A stretch of 34,660 nt of DNA from Nocardia jiangxiensis NBRC 101359 (GCF_000308615.1 NZ_BAGB01000064.1:1-34660); one strand, 5' to 3'; positions 25,675 to 33,752 are shown, numbered from the stretch's first letter. Notes: generated by a model not told the origin, from the sequence alone. Program-made: numbers and translations.

Positions 25675-26848
25675 TTGACAGTGGTGATCGGGGTCGACCC
25701 GCACAAGTCCACCCATACGGCGGCAGCGCTGAATGCCGGAACCAACAAGACGCTCGACACGATCCGCATCGACGCTTCTGTGTCGGAGTATCGGCGACTT
25801 CTGGTGTGGGCGAGGCGATTTCCCGACCGACGCTGGGCCGTGGAGAATGCGTGGGGCTTGGGCCGGCACCTGGCCCAATGGCTGATCGCCCGCGGGGAGA
25901 AGGTCACCGACGTGCCGTCCACAGCCACCGCGCGGGTCCGGGAACCCTCGCGGGGCGGGCGGCGTAAGAACGACACCATCGACGCGGCCGCAGCAGCCAG
26001 TGTGGCGGCGTTGCATGGCGATGCGGTGCGCGTCGAGGCCGAGGGAGCCAGCACCGTGCTGCGAATGCTCGATGAGCGGCGCACGAATCTGACCAGGCAG
26101 CGCACCCGCACGGTCAACCAGCTGCATGCGGTGATGCGGGAGTTGCTGCCCGGTGGCGTGTCCACCGATCTGACCGCGAACCAGGCCGCCGATGCGTTAC
26201 GGCGGCTCCGCCCATCCTCACCAGTGGAACACGCCCGCAAGGAACTCGCCCGTGACCTCGTCGCCGACGTGCGGGCTCTGGATGTCCGGCTCAAAGCCAA
26301 CCAGCAGCGCATGCACGACACCGTCGCCGATTCCGGCAGCAGCCTTCTCGACGTGGTCGGTGTCGGACCGGTGGTCGCGGCTCGTCTGTTGGGCCGCACC
26401 GGCCGCGCGTCACGGTTCCGCACCGCGGGAGCCTTCGCAGTCCACACCGGCACAGCGCCGATAGAAATCGCCAGCGCTGATAAATCTCGACATCGGCTGT
26501 CCCGCCACGGCGATCGCCAGCTCAACAACGCCCTGCACACCATTGCCTTGACACAAGTGCGAATGCCAGGCACCAAAGGACGGATCTACTACGACACCAA
26601 GATCGCCGAAGGCAAGGGCCACAAGGGAGGCGATGCGCTGTCTCAAACGCCGTCTGGCCGACCATGTTTGGCGCATCATGATCGCCGACGAACGCCGTCA
26701 CACGGGCGAGGCGGGCTCCGCAGGACACTCGGGGGCGACTACGAAATCCCGCGCGGCCGGCTCAACCCCGCACACCAGCACTTCGGATCAGTCACTTCCG
26801 GAACCCGCCACCGCCCAGCCTACGACCAAACCCGCTCCAGCAGCTTGA
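25675..26848 (+). pseudogene. IS110-family transposase, single-base frameshift near C-terminus
   Basis: TTG 25675 follows AAGGAG (25663-25668). The RuvC-like DEDD domain shows VVIGVDPHKSTHTAAAL (first Asp), WAVENAWGLG (Glu) and RKNDTIDAAAAA (Asp pair). The C-terminal Transposase_20 domain shows LLDVVGVGPVVAARLLG, with the conserved Ser-containing tail SRFRTAGAFAVHTGTAPIE. Near 26625 an extra G (AAGGGAGGCG where AAGGAGGCG keeps frame) sends the protein into a false tail running to 26913. In the next frame the proper end, MRCLKRRLADHVWRIMIADE, continues to 26848. Because the catalytic parts precede the shift, partial function is conceivable, but I call it frameshifted. A sequencing error is also possible. 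Confidence 0.85.
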
Positions 26849-26885
26849 CAAACACAGAGGAACCCCCGCTGAGCCGGAGAGCTGA

Positions 26886-27137
26886 TTATCTGGTTCCGGC
26901 CAGAACCCGTTGATGGTAGCTGGCTTCGTATTCGTCCGGTGACCGCCAATCCAGTTTCTTCTGGATGCGTTGGGTGTTGTACCAGCCGTCGATATAGGAG
27001 AATAGTGCGTTCTCCGCGTTTTCCCTTGTGCGCCAAGAGTTCCGGTACACGAGCTCGGTCTTGAGTGTGGAGAAGAAGTTCTCCATGAGCGCGTTGTCGT
27101 AGCCATCCGGTTCGCTAATCGGTTGGCCGACAACCAC
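26886..27137 (-). mobile_element. IS3-family OrfB C-terminal fragment
   Basis: The minus strand reads DNALMENFFSTLKTELVYRN, the last DDE block with its Glu, then ENALFSYIDGWYNTQRIQKK, LDWRSPDEYEASYHQ and a stop at 26886. Only the final third of OrfB is present. It sits next to the IS110 gene, so one element probably landed in or deleted part of the other. Confidence 0.83.
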
Positions 27138-27141
27138 TCTC

Positions 27142-27173
27142 GTGATGCTCTGGGTCTACGCCCAGGGCATCAC
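27142..27173. terminator. 13-bp hairpin downstream of the oxidoreductase
   Basis: GTGATGCTCTGGG (27142-27154) and CCCAGGGCATCAC (27161-27173) pair over 13 bp with one G-T wobble and a 6-base loop. It lies 78 bases beyond the oxidoreductase stop on the minus strand and may end that transcript. No strong U-run. Confidence 0.5.
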
Positions 27174-27250
27174 TGCGTTAGCGCCGGATTCCGGCCGGTT
27201 ACACCGCCGGACCGACCTGCGCGATCCGCGAACGCGCAGAACAGCGGCCA

Positions 27251-28123
27251 TTAGGGTGGGGTGAGGCCGAGCCCTTCGGCGGTGGCGGCCAGCGCCGCAA
27301 GGTGTTCGTCGACCGACACAAGCCCTGTGCCCATCGTGTTGATCGACAGGTGTGTGGCACCTGCACTGCGCCACTGCCCGACATCGTCGAGCATCGTGTC
27401 GAGGTCGCCAGGGCCCCAGTTGGCTCGGCCCTCCATCCCGATCGCGGCCGGGTCACGTCCGGCCTCGATCGCCGCGGCGTCGACGACGGCCTTGGCCTCG
27501 TCGAGGTCGGGGCCCGGCGGCATCAGCGGGAACCAGCCGTCGCCAAAGCGACCCACGCGTCCGTAGGCCCGCCGCGACGCGGCGCCGAACCAGATCGGGA
27601 TGGGGCGCTGCACCGGCATGGGAGCAAGGCCGGCGCCGGTCACGCGCTCGCTTGGCCCGTCGTGAGTGACGGTCCGTTCGGTCCACAATCGGCGCAACAG
27701 GGCGACCTGCTCCTCGATGCGAGCGCCACGGTTCGAGAAGTCCTTGCCGAGCGCTTCGTACTCGACCGCGTTCCAGCCCAGCCCGACGCCGAGGCGGAAC
27801 CGGCCATCGGTCAGCAGGTCGACCTCGGCCGCCTGCTTCGCCACCAGCACGGTCTGACGCTGCGGGAGGATGATGATGCCAGTCACCAGCTCCAGCGCGG
27901 TGAGAGCGGCGATGTAGCCGAAGAGTACGAACGGCTCATGGAACGTCGTGTGCACGTCGTAAGGGCCGGCCCAGCCCTGATGGATTGTAGGGTCGGCGCC
28001 GACCACATGATCGTAGGTGAGCAGGTGAGCGTAGCCGAGCTGCTCGACCCCCTGGGCGTAGGCGCGCACAGCACCGACGTCGCCGCCGAGCTCGGTCTGG
28101 GGGAAGACGACGCCGATCTGCAT
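27251..28123 (-). CDS. LLM-class flavin (probably F420)-dependent oxidoreductase
   Basis: This is a 290-residue bacterial-luciferase-fold TIM barrel enzyme. Signature parts are MQIGVVFPQTELGGD, LTYDHVVGAD, TGIIILPQRQTVLVAKQAAE, DLLTDGRFRLGVGLGWNAVE, RPIPIWFGAASRRAY and GDGWFPLMPPGPD. The group in actinobacteria mostly uses coenzyme F420 (family knowledge), so hydride transfer to or from an organic substrate is expected; the substrate is unknown. I start it at ATG 28123, where its A is shared with the stop of the upstream 45-residue ORF (TGATG), rather than at 28150. It looks intact, unlike its neighbours. Confidence 0.88.
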   Translation of the reverse strand: MQIGVVFPQTELGGDVGAVRAYAQGVEQLGYAHLLTYDHVVGADPTIHQGWAGPYDVHTTFHEPFVLFGYIAALTALELVTGIIILPQRQTVLVAKQAAEVDLLTDGRFRLGVGLGWNAVEYEALGKDFSNRGARIEEQVALLRRLWTERTVTHDGPSERVTGAGLAPMPVQRPIPIWFGAASRRAYGRVGRFGDGWFPLMPPGPDLDEAKAVVDAAAIEAGRDPAAIGMEGRANWGPGDLDTMLDDVGQWRSAGATHLSINTMGTGLVSVDEHLAALAATAEGLGLTPP

Positions 28124-28260
28124 CAGACGAGCTCGGCGCCCATGGTGCATGCCACGGCGATGTCGCCGGTCAAGGCGTCCGACCCGTCGGCCTCGGCCCG
28201 TTGGGGCTGCCCGCCCATCCTGTCGATGCTCGCCATCAAGCCTGTCAACCCGATGTACAT
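28123..28260 (-). CDS. 45-residue ORF coupled to the oxidoreductase
   Basis: ATG 28260 on the minus strand encodes 45 residues (MYIGLTGLMASIDRMGGQP start, GAELV end). The stop TGA shares its last base with the oxidoreductase ATG (TGATG), a classic reinitiation overlap. No strong ribosome site is visible, and an in-frame stop lies just before the ATG. No family recognised. It may be a translated leader or the end of a lost upstream gene. Confidence 0.4.
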   Translation of the reverse strand: MYIGLTGLMASIDRMGGQPQRAEADGSDALTGDIAVACTMGAELV

Positions 28261-28581
28261 ACCCAGAACCTATCAGCGCTGTAGGAGAGCACGTGGGAGG
28301 CGCGGCGGTGAGCGGCCAGACGCGCTACGCGAGGGAGCTGCCAAGTCAGGGGGTTGGGGAGCAGCGGCGCGGAATCCGGCGGTAGCGCGAATCGAGCTGG
28401 GCTTTTGCTGTCGGGCCGCCCTCGGCGTGGGGCCGGTACCGCGCATAGTTTCCTGAGTCGACCAGCTCCGGCCCGGTCAAAGCGCCAGGTCGCCATTCGA
28501 GTTACCGCACATAGTGCGCTGCCACTATCTGCCATAGCGCGCTACCGCCAGATTTCTGGTGGATGCGCCCCTACCCCGTGC

Positions 28582-28945
28582 TCACCCGCCACGATGCTCA
28601 CCCGCCACGGCGCGTTCGCGCAGCCGATCGGCATGCTCGTCGGTGAGGGCGGGTTTGCGGCCGGTGTAGGCGCCGCGGGTCTTGGCCCCGGCGATACCCT
28701 CGCGCTGACGCTCGAGGATCAGAGCGCGCTCGAACTCGGCGAACGCACCCATCACCGACAACAGCAACGTCGCCATCGGCGAGTCCTCCCCGGTAAAGGT
28801 CGGACTCTCCTTGACGAACTCCACCCGCACGCCCTTGCCGGTCAGCACCCGCACCGGCCGGCGCAGATCATCGAGATTGCGAGCGAGCCCGTCATGGTGC
28901 TGACCCGCATCACCGAATCCCTTCCCGCGCACCAGGTGTCAGGCT
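28582..28945 (-). pseudogene. Serine resolvase fragment with frameshift
   Basis: The minus strand reads GRDSVMRVSTM in one frame, then GLARNLDDLRRPVRVLTGKG, VRVEFVKESPTFTGEDSPMA and TLLLSVMGAFAEFERALILE in another. Restoring one G at about 28890 rejoins them. The N-terminal catalytic Ser region is missing, and the C-terminus stops at VAGEHRGG before the helix-turn-helix. A truncated, frameshifted Tn resolvase. Confidence 0.82.
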
Positions 28946-29162
28946 GGACTTCAAGAACCACCGGACATGTGTAAGAAACGTGGATTCGGACTCTAATATG
29001 ACGCTGTTCATCCCAGGTCGTGGGTGTGGTGTTGGGGTGTGCCCCAGCTATACAACTACCGCCCCGGGTCGCGTATGCAGGGTGTCTGGCGTGAAGGATC
29101 AAGTGATCCGGGTGGGGGTCATCCAGCCGGTTGTGAGCGTGCTGCTGCACAATCACGGGGCT

Positions 29163-29819
29163 ATGAATTCGTTGTTCTCGATCGTTCCGCTGGCGGTGGT
29201 GGACTCCGCGAATGTCCTGGCGTTGCTTGCGGTCTCCTTTGTATGGATATCGAGCGCATCGCGGTGGGCGTATGCGAGGACGGCCGTGTCGTTCATGATT
29301 GGTGGGATCTGCGGGCTGGCGCTGACCCTGGTGTTCTCGTTCACGGTGATCCTGCAACTTGTGCACCGGGCCCTCAACTCGCTGTCTCCGACGGCTGTTG
29401 CCGCGATCGTGGTGGTAATCGCGCTACTGGTCATCGGTATGGCGGTGCACGGATTCCTCCGCCCACCGATGTCGCTGCCGGTGCATCACGATCTGCACCC
29501 CGTCGCAGCCAGCGCGCTCGGTCTGATCACCTGGACGGCCCAGTCGCTGACCTCGGCACCGTTCTACGGGGCCATCGCCGTAATGGCCAACGAGACCATT
29601 GCCTCGCGCCTGGGACTGTCCACGGTCTTCGTCGTGATCGCGGTTGCGCCGGTCGCCGTGCTCATGATCGCGCTCTTGCTCTGTCCCACCGCGGCCGGAC
29701 ACCGCGTGCTCGCCCACCTGCAGGCAGCACTGCCCATGACATCGCGGGTCGTCGCGGCAATCCTCATCGTCGCCGCCGTTGCCGCAGCCGCCGTCGGACT
29801 CACGATCATCCTCAGATAG
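29163..29819 (+). CDS. Six-helix membrane protein, GAP/LysE-like
   Basis: This 218-residue protein has about six hydrophobic segments (for example SIVPLAVVDSANVLALLAV, CGLALTLVFSFTVILQLV, TAVAAIVVVIALLVIGMAV, STVFVVIAVAPVAVLMIALL and the C-terminal AAILIVAAVAAAAVGLTI). The DSAN near residue 15 resembles the loop found in GAP-family and LysE-type exporters, so a transporter role is possible but not shown. I start at ATG 29163; the frame is open back to 28980, but that part is hydrophilic and unlike a membrane protein. It appears intact and converges on the pentapeptide gene. Confidence 0.65.
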   Translation: MNSLFSIVPLAVVDSANVLALLAVSFVWISSASRWAYARTAVSFMIGGICGLALTLVFSFTVILQLVHRALNSLSPTAVAAIVVVIALLVIGMAVHGFLRPPMSLPVHHDLHPVAASALGLITWTAQSLTSAPFYGAIAVMANETIASRLGLSTVFVVIAVAPVAVLMIALLLCPTAAGHRVLAHLQAALPMTSRVVAAILIVAAVAAAAVGLTIILR

Positions 29820-29963
29820 CTGCGCGGGCTTGGACACCCATCAACGCGGATGCAGGCGACTTCGCACATCTGTGCAGGCGACTCCGAAAAGTGACAACCA
29901 CGCGAGTCGCAGCGATCGGATGGCGCCAGCGGTGAGTGTCGGAGAAAAGATCGATTCCCAACA

Positions 29964-29984
29964 CCCTCGTCGCTACGACGAGGG
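29964..29984 (-). terminator. Hairpin enclosing the pentapeptide gene stop codon
   Basis: CCCTCGTCG (29964-29972) and CGACGAGGG (29976-29984) form a perfect 9-bp stem whose 3-base loop is exactly the TAG stop of the minus-strand pentapeptide ORF (29973-29975). Downstream on the minus strand comes a T-rich tract (ATCTTTTC). Possible terminator. Confidence 0.55.
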
Positions 29985-30811
29985 CACCGAGCTCACCACG
30001 ACCGGCGGCCAATCTTGGGGCTCGACGTTGGCGGGTTTGAGAGTGATGTCCACGGACCAGTCGAAGACTGGCGCCGGCGGCCCCCATCGCTTGGAGTTGG
30101 CGAACGAGATCGGCTGTGCGCCGAAGTCCACTTTCTCAAATATGGTGGCGCCGGAGAAGGTGGCGCCGCCGAACACGGTAGTGCCGGAGAAAGTCGCGTC
30201 GCCGAACACAGTGGTGTTGGAGAAGGTGGCGTCGTCGAACCAGGCGGTGTCGGAGGAGATTGCGCCGGCGCACCCGGCGCTGCCGGAGAAGATCGCGCGC
30301 TCGAACCGGGCGGTGTTGGAGAAGGTCGCGCCGTCGAACCGGGCGCTGCCAGAGAAGGTCGCGTCGCCGAACCGGGCGCTGCCAGAGAAGGTCGCGTCGC
30401 CGAACCGGGCGGTGTTGGAGAAGGTCGCGCGCTCGAACCGGGCGGTGCCGGAGAAGGTCGTGCCATTGAACCGGGTGGCGCCGGAGAAGGTCGCACGCTG
30501 GAAGTCGGCGTCTTCGAGGTAGGTGGTGCGGAAGTCGAAATCGTTTGGCGACCAGCTGTACTCGGTTTCCGGGCGCAGATGGGCGGCGATGACACGGACG
30601 ATGGTGGCTCGGACTTCGCGATCGTTCTGGTGGTATTCGTGGTGTTTTTCGACTTGCCCGGGTCGAGGTCCTCGGCCGGGCGAGCGGTGGCGGTGGTGAC
30701 GACGCGTTTGGTGCGGCCGCTGCTGCCCTGCTCCGGATCGTAGGGCAGCAGCAGATAGCTGCACAGTCGGGGTGAAACTCCATCGACGGGGGACTGCATG
30801 GTTGTGGGCAT
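29973..30811 (-). pseudogene. Pentapeptide-repeat protein, frameshifted, 5' end truncated
   Basis: The minus strand carries a run of pentapeptide repeats in 10-residue units (FSGTARFERAT, FSNTARFGDAT and so on, about 12 units), predicted to fold as a right-handed quadrilateral beta-helix. The segment before them (HHEYHQNDREVRATIVRVIA, HLRPETEYSWSPNDFDFRTT) is typical of an actinobacterial pentapeptide family. The preceding residues (LCSYLLLPYDPEQGSSGRTK, RVVTTATARPAEDLDPG) lie in another frame; one missing base near 30658 explains the shift. The usual N-terminal membrane segment is absent, and ATG 30811 overlaps the start of a divergent gene, so the 5' end was lost. Function unknown. Confidence 0.72.
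30130..30500. repeat. 30-bp imperfect tandem repeats
   Basis: A 30-bp unit (for example GTCGCGTCGCCGAACCGGGC plus TGTTGGAGAAG-like ends) repeats about 12 times, encoding the pentapeptide solenoid. Two adjacent copies (about 30338-30396) are nearly identical, a sign of recent unit duplication. Confidence 0.75.
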
Positions 30812-31061
30812 GGATGACGAGAACCTTCTACGCAACATCGAAAATCTCCCAGAGGCTGGCCCTATCCAGCCTATTTGGGGCTACAACCAGAGCAGGGAAC
30901 GCCGGAGCGAACGGCAATTCTCCGGTCACGTCAGATTCCTTCACGGCACGCAAGCTGAACGCCTGCGTGGCGAACTCGCCGACGTAGTCGGGGAGCTTCT
31001 GGATCGGGCCGCGAAACAACAGTCCGAGGATCACTCGGCTGAGGACGGTACCGCGACGTGA
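30798..31061 (+). CDS. Small protein upstream of serine recombinase
   Basis: ATG 30798 (GGGGGA 4 bases upstream) or ATG 30810 gives an 83-87 residue hydrophilic protein (MDDENLLRNIENLPEAGP, later HGTQAERLRGELADVVGELL, helical). Its stop overlaps the recombinase GTG as GTGA, so the two are translationally coupled. I do not recognise the family; a helper or accessory of the recombinase is an inference from coupling only. Confidence 0.6.
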   Translation: MVVGMDDENLLRNIENLPEAGPIQPIWGYNQSRERRSERQFSGHVRFLHGTQAERLRGELADVVGELLDRAAKQQSEDHSAEDGTAT

Positions 31062-31681
31062 CTTCCGACGACATGACTGTCAACCCGCCCGCACCCGTAG
31101 TGCCCGGTCGGTCCGCGTCGCTGTCGGTGACCGTGCCGGTATCCGGGCCTTCCGGGTTGTCCGACTATGCGGTGTCCCCGTTGGGTGTGCCGGCCGCTGT
31201 GCTGCGTGATGAGGTCCGTGTGGCGTTCCTGGGCCGCACCTCCACTGAGGATCAGCAGGATCCGCGTCAATCGATGATGCGGCAGTTGGGGAACTGCAAG
31301 ACCGCGATCCCTGAGTCGTGGGTGATCGTGGCGCACTTCTATGATGTCGAGTCTGGCCGCATCGAATTGGACGCACGCGGCCACGGGACCGGCTACGAGC
31401 GGTTCGCCATCCCGATTGCGCGCGACGGCGGTGTCGCGGATCTTCTCGATGAGGTGGCGCATCCGGGCCGTCGGTTCGACGTGGTGATCTGCGAGTCGGT
31501 GTCGCGCGTGGCGCGGCGTACCTTCGAGGGGCTGTCGATCGAACGTGAGTTGGAGCGCTGCGAGGCGTCACTGTTCGCCGCCAACGAGCCGATCATGTTG
31601 TCCGGCAGCCGCGCCCAGCGAATCCTGCAACGCCGGATCAATCAATCCGTCGCCGAATACGAAGTCCTCAACACCCTCGAG
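31058..31681 (+). pseudogene. Large serine recombinase, truncated after catalytic domain
   Basis: GTG 31058 opens a large serine recombinase N-terminal catalytic domain: VRVAFLGRTSTEDQQDPRQS (catalytic Ser), DVESGRIELDARG, FDVVICESVSRVARRTFEGL, ANEPIMLSGSRAQRILQRRI, VAEYEVLNTLE. At about 31681 the frame runs straight into an IS481 transposase fragment (SGKTLRHNGKSYVGC) and stops at 31771. The recombinase and zinc/coiled-coil domains that bind att DNA are missing, so the integrase is dead. It implies that an integrating element once lay here. Confidence 0.85.
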
Positions 31682-31893
31682 TCCGGGAAAACCTTGCGCC
31701 ACAACGGGAAAAGCTATGTCGGCTGCAGCTATCTGCACAACGCCGTCGACGACCACTCCCGCCTGGCCTAAGCGAAATCCTGCCCGACGAACGCAAAGAA
31801 ACCGCCGTCATGTTCTGGCGGCGGGCTCTACAGTACTTTGCCGCCAACGGAATCACCATCAAACGAGTCCTCACACTGATTCAAACTCGGTGA
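31682..31893 (+). mobile_element. IS481-family transposase internal fragment
   Basis: Fused in frame to the recombinase, the sequence reads GKSYVGCSYLHNAVDDHSRL, a DDE block with Asp. After one lost base at the TAA near 31769 it reads SEILPDERKETAVMFWRRAL and ANGITIKRVLT, then ends at 31893 just before the expected DNG motif. Both ends of the element are absent. Confidence 0.78.
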
Positions 31894-32502
31894 TGGTCTC
31901 GAAGCTCTCGCGTGGTACGGTCGGCTGGTTGAGAATTCGAGGCTCCGGCGCTCGTTTGCTACCGCTCAATGACCGAGTGGGGTTGTGCTCCTTGCCTGTT
32001 GATCGTGGGGCAAGCGGGGCCATCGTCGAGTGAGATGCGTCCTGTTAGGAACCCGGTGACTCGACATCGGCTGCGGTGCTACGCGTCCACCGGCCGACCG
32101 GCTGGCCGCTCGGGCCCATCAGCTTCCCGTACCGGCCGTTGGGCGCGATCACGACCAGATAGGCGCGCAGGCGTGTCGGTAAACGAGAGGTGAGCCGGTA
32201 GCGCCCGCCCAGCCACCGGGTCGGACACCGTGTGTGGCCCGCAGGTCGCCGAACGGCCACCTGCGGGCCATGCTCGATCACCGCCTGTCCGGTGAGTCCC
32301 GGTTTCCCGTGGGTTCGCGGATTCGACGGGTTGTCACTGACTCATCACGCGGACTGAAACGTGCATGGCCCCCTGTCAGGCTATCCACCTCGTGAGTTCG
32401 CGAACCTACGAGGGTTCCTGGAAACCTCTGCTGCCCTAGGCAACTAGGAGAGCGCTGTCCACTGCAATCCGTATCAGAGGTTCGCCGATCCCAGGAAGAC
32501 CG
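31894..32502. other. Mostly noncoding; one minus-strand ORF candidate and a strong hairpin
   Basis: A minus-strand ORF (GTG 32281 to 32045, 78 residues, with AYLVVIAPNGRYGKLMGPSG) is coherent but unrecognised. Inside its 5' part a perfect 12-bp inverted repeat, TGGCCCGCAGGT (32235-32246) with ACCTGCGGGCCA (32259-32270), may be a terminator or a site of recombination. The rest shows nothing identifiable. Confidence 0.35.
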
Positions 32503-32781
32503 ATGCGCCCAACCCGATCAAGGCTCCCTCGGATGTTGTGTACGTCCTGCAGCGCTGGCCCTCGCTCACCGTCTGACTTCACCAGCTGGTATCGCCACGC
32601 TGCGGACGTCACGGCGATCGGCATCACTTCTCTCGACGGCCGGGGTGCCGACGAACAGGTCGTCCTGCACGGACAAGCCGTCCTGGAACTGCTGAGGGTT
32701 CCGCAGACACTGACGATCACGTTCGAAGAGCCCGAGTCGGGTGCCTGTGAACTGTTGTCGAAACTCCGCGACCGCCTGTAA
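32503..32781 (+). CDS. Small hypothetical protein
   Basis: This 92-residue frame from ATG 32503 has a coding-like C-terminal two thirds (DFTSWYRHAADVTAIGITSL, then VVLHGQAVLELLRVPQTLTI and an acidic end) and a terminator-like hairpin 8 bases after its stop. The N-terminus is doubtful: another frame just upstream also looks like protein (APNPIKAPSDVVYVLQRWPS), so the true gene may be longer with a frameshift near 32570. No family recognised. Confidence 0.4.
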   Translation: MRPTRSRLPRMLCTSCSAGPRSPSDFTSWYRHAADVTAIGITSLDGRGADEQVVLHGQAVLELLRVPQTLTITFEEPESGACELLSKLRDRL

Positions 32782-32788
32782 TCCCTTC

Positions 32789-32810
32789 TGGGGTGAGGGT
32801 TTACACCCCA
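32789..32810 (+). terminator. Hairpin before lsr2
   Basis: TGGGGTG (32789-32795) and CACCCCA (32804-32810) form a 7-bp stem with an 8-base loop just after the small hypothetical gene. It probably separates that gene from lsr2. Confidence 0.5.
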
Positions 32811-32921
32811 TCTACGCCCGCGCACGGTGTTGCCCTTGTCGCGTGCCGGTCGCGCGCATTGCCCGTCAGCGTTCTACGCTTGCCGCTCCAGCAGTGTGAT
32901 GCAGACTAGGAGCAGATTCGT

Positions 32922-33257
32922 ATGGCCCAGAAGGTCACCGTCGAATTGATCGACGACTATGACGGTAAATCCCCGGCGCAGGAAACCGTCGTGTTCGGCA
33001 TCGATGGTGTCGAATACGAGATCGATCTGTCGGTGAAGAACGCGGGCAAGCTCCGCAAGGCGTTCGAACAGTGGACCGAGCCCGCCCGCAAGGCCGGCCG
33101 GATCCCCAAGACCAAGAGCAACGTCAGCAATCGCACTGCGGCGGATAAGGAACAAACCAAAGCGGTTCGGGAATGGGCCCGCAAGAACGGCTACGACGTG
33201 TCCGATCGCGGACGGATCCAGGCCAGCGTCCTGGAGGCATACAACAAGGCCAGCTAG
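32922..33257 (+). CDS. lsr2: Lsr2 family nucleoid-associated protein
   Basis: This 111-residue protein is a full-length Lsr2. The N-terminal beta-sheet oligomerisation domain reads MAQKVTVELIDDYDGK, then ETVVFGIDGVEYEIDLSVKN and AGKLRKAFEQW. A basic linker follows (PARKAGRIPKTKSN). The C-terminal domain (VREWARKNGYDVSDRGRIQA, VLEAYNKA) has the DRGRI turn whose RGR loop inserts in the AT-rich minor groove (known for M. tuberculosis Lsr2). It has AGGAG 9 bases before the ATG and a hairpin terminator after the stop, so it is monocistronic. Lsr2 silences horizontally acquired DNA; as it sits in an IS-rich region, it may be an extra, island-borne copy (inference). Confidence 0.93.
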   Translation: MAQKVTVELIDDYDGKSPAQETVVFGIDGVEYEIDLSVKNAGKLRKAFEQWTEPARKAGRIPKTKSNVSNRTAADKEQTKAVREWARKNGYDVSDRGRIQASVLEAYNKAS

Positions 33258-33296
33258 CCCAGCGCACCGCACCACACCGACATCCTGTCAGGGTGA

Positions 33297-33320
33297 GGCT
33301 GCCCGATTCGGCGGGCAGCC
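33297..33320 (+). terminator. lsr2 terminator
   Basis: GGCTGCCCG (33297-33305) and CGGGCAGCC (33312-33320) form a perfect 9-bp stem with a 6-base loop 40 bases past the lsr2 stop. There is no U-run. Confidence 0.7.
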
Positions 33321-33523
33321 CTCGAAGCGGGCACCGACACGGCCACACGTGCTGCTAGTGATCGGCTCCGTCGACGGGGTTCTCCCCGCTGAAATCGAGC
33401 TGTCGGGCGGCCGATTCGGTGCTGATGCGTACCGCGAAACCAGTTCTGGAAAGCGACTATTCGGTATCGGAGATTTAACGCTCACGTAGCCCGTTGATCT
33501 TGGTCCGTGAAATACTCGGCCGC

Positions 33524-33670
33524 ATGTCAGCGCTTTCCGTGGTCGACCAGGAACAGTCCATGGTGATGGTTGAACTCGAAAACCTTCGCGAGCACAGCAT
33601 TTCACGCGCCGTCAACCGCCGAGACGGTGAGAGCCCGGTCGCTATCGAGGTCCTGACACGTATCGTGTAG
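33524..33670 (+). CDS. 48-residue ORF
   Basis: ATG 33524 encodes 48 residues (MSALSVVDQEQSMVMVELEN, then LREHSISRAVNRRD and AIEVLTRIV) with an amphipathic helical look. No clear ribosome site. It may be the head of the frame that continues from about 33670, if one frameshift is assumed. No family recognised. Confidence 0.35.
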   Translation: MSALSVVDQEQSMVMVELENLREHSISRAVNRRDGESPVAIEVLTRIV

Positions 33671-33752
33671 ACGTTACGGCCGGGGTGCATGGATCAGCGC
33701 GGAACATCGCATCGACGCGATCACCGATGTCCTAGCGAAAGCCATCGAGCAG

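Noticed and set aside
25369..26127. 252-residue minus-strand frame over the IS110 start
   Set aside because: Antisense to a clear transposase; no recognisable domain or ribosome site.
30130..30500. Regular repeats considered as a CRISPR array
   Set aside because: The units are contiguous 30-bp copies without spacers and encode a protein solenoid.
30015..30743. Gly/Ala/Glu-rich plus-strand frame resembling a repeat protein
   Set aside because: It is the antisense of the pentapeptide repeats; the minus strand gives the true A(D/N)LxF-like pattern.
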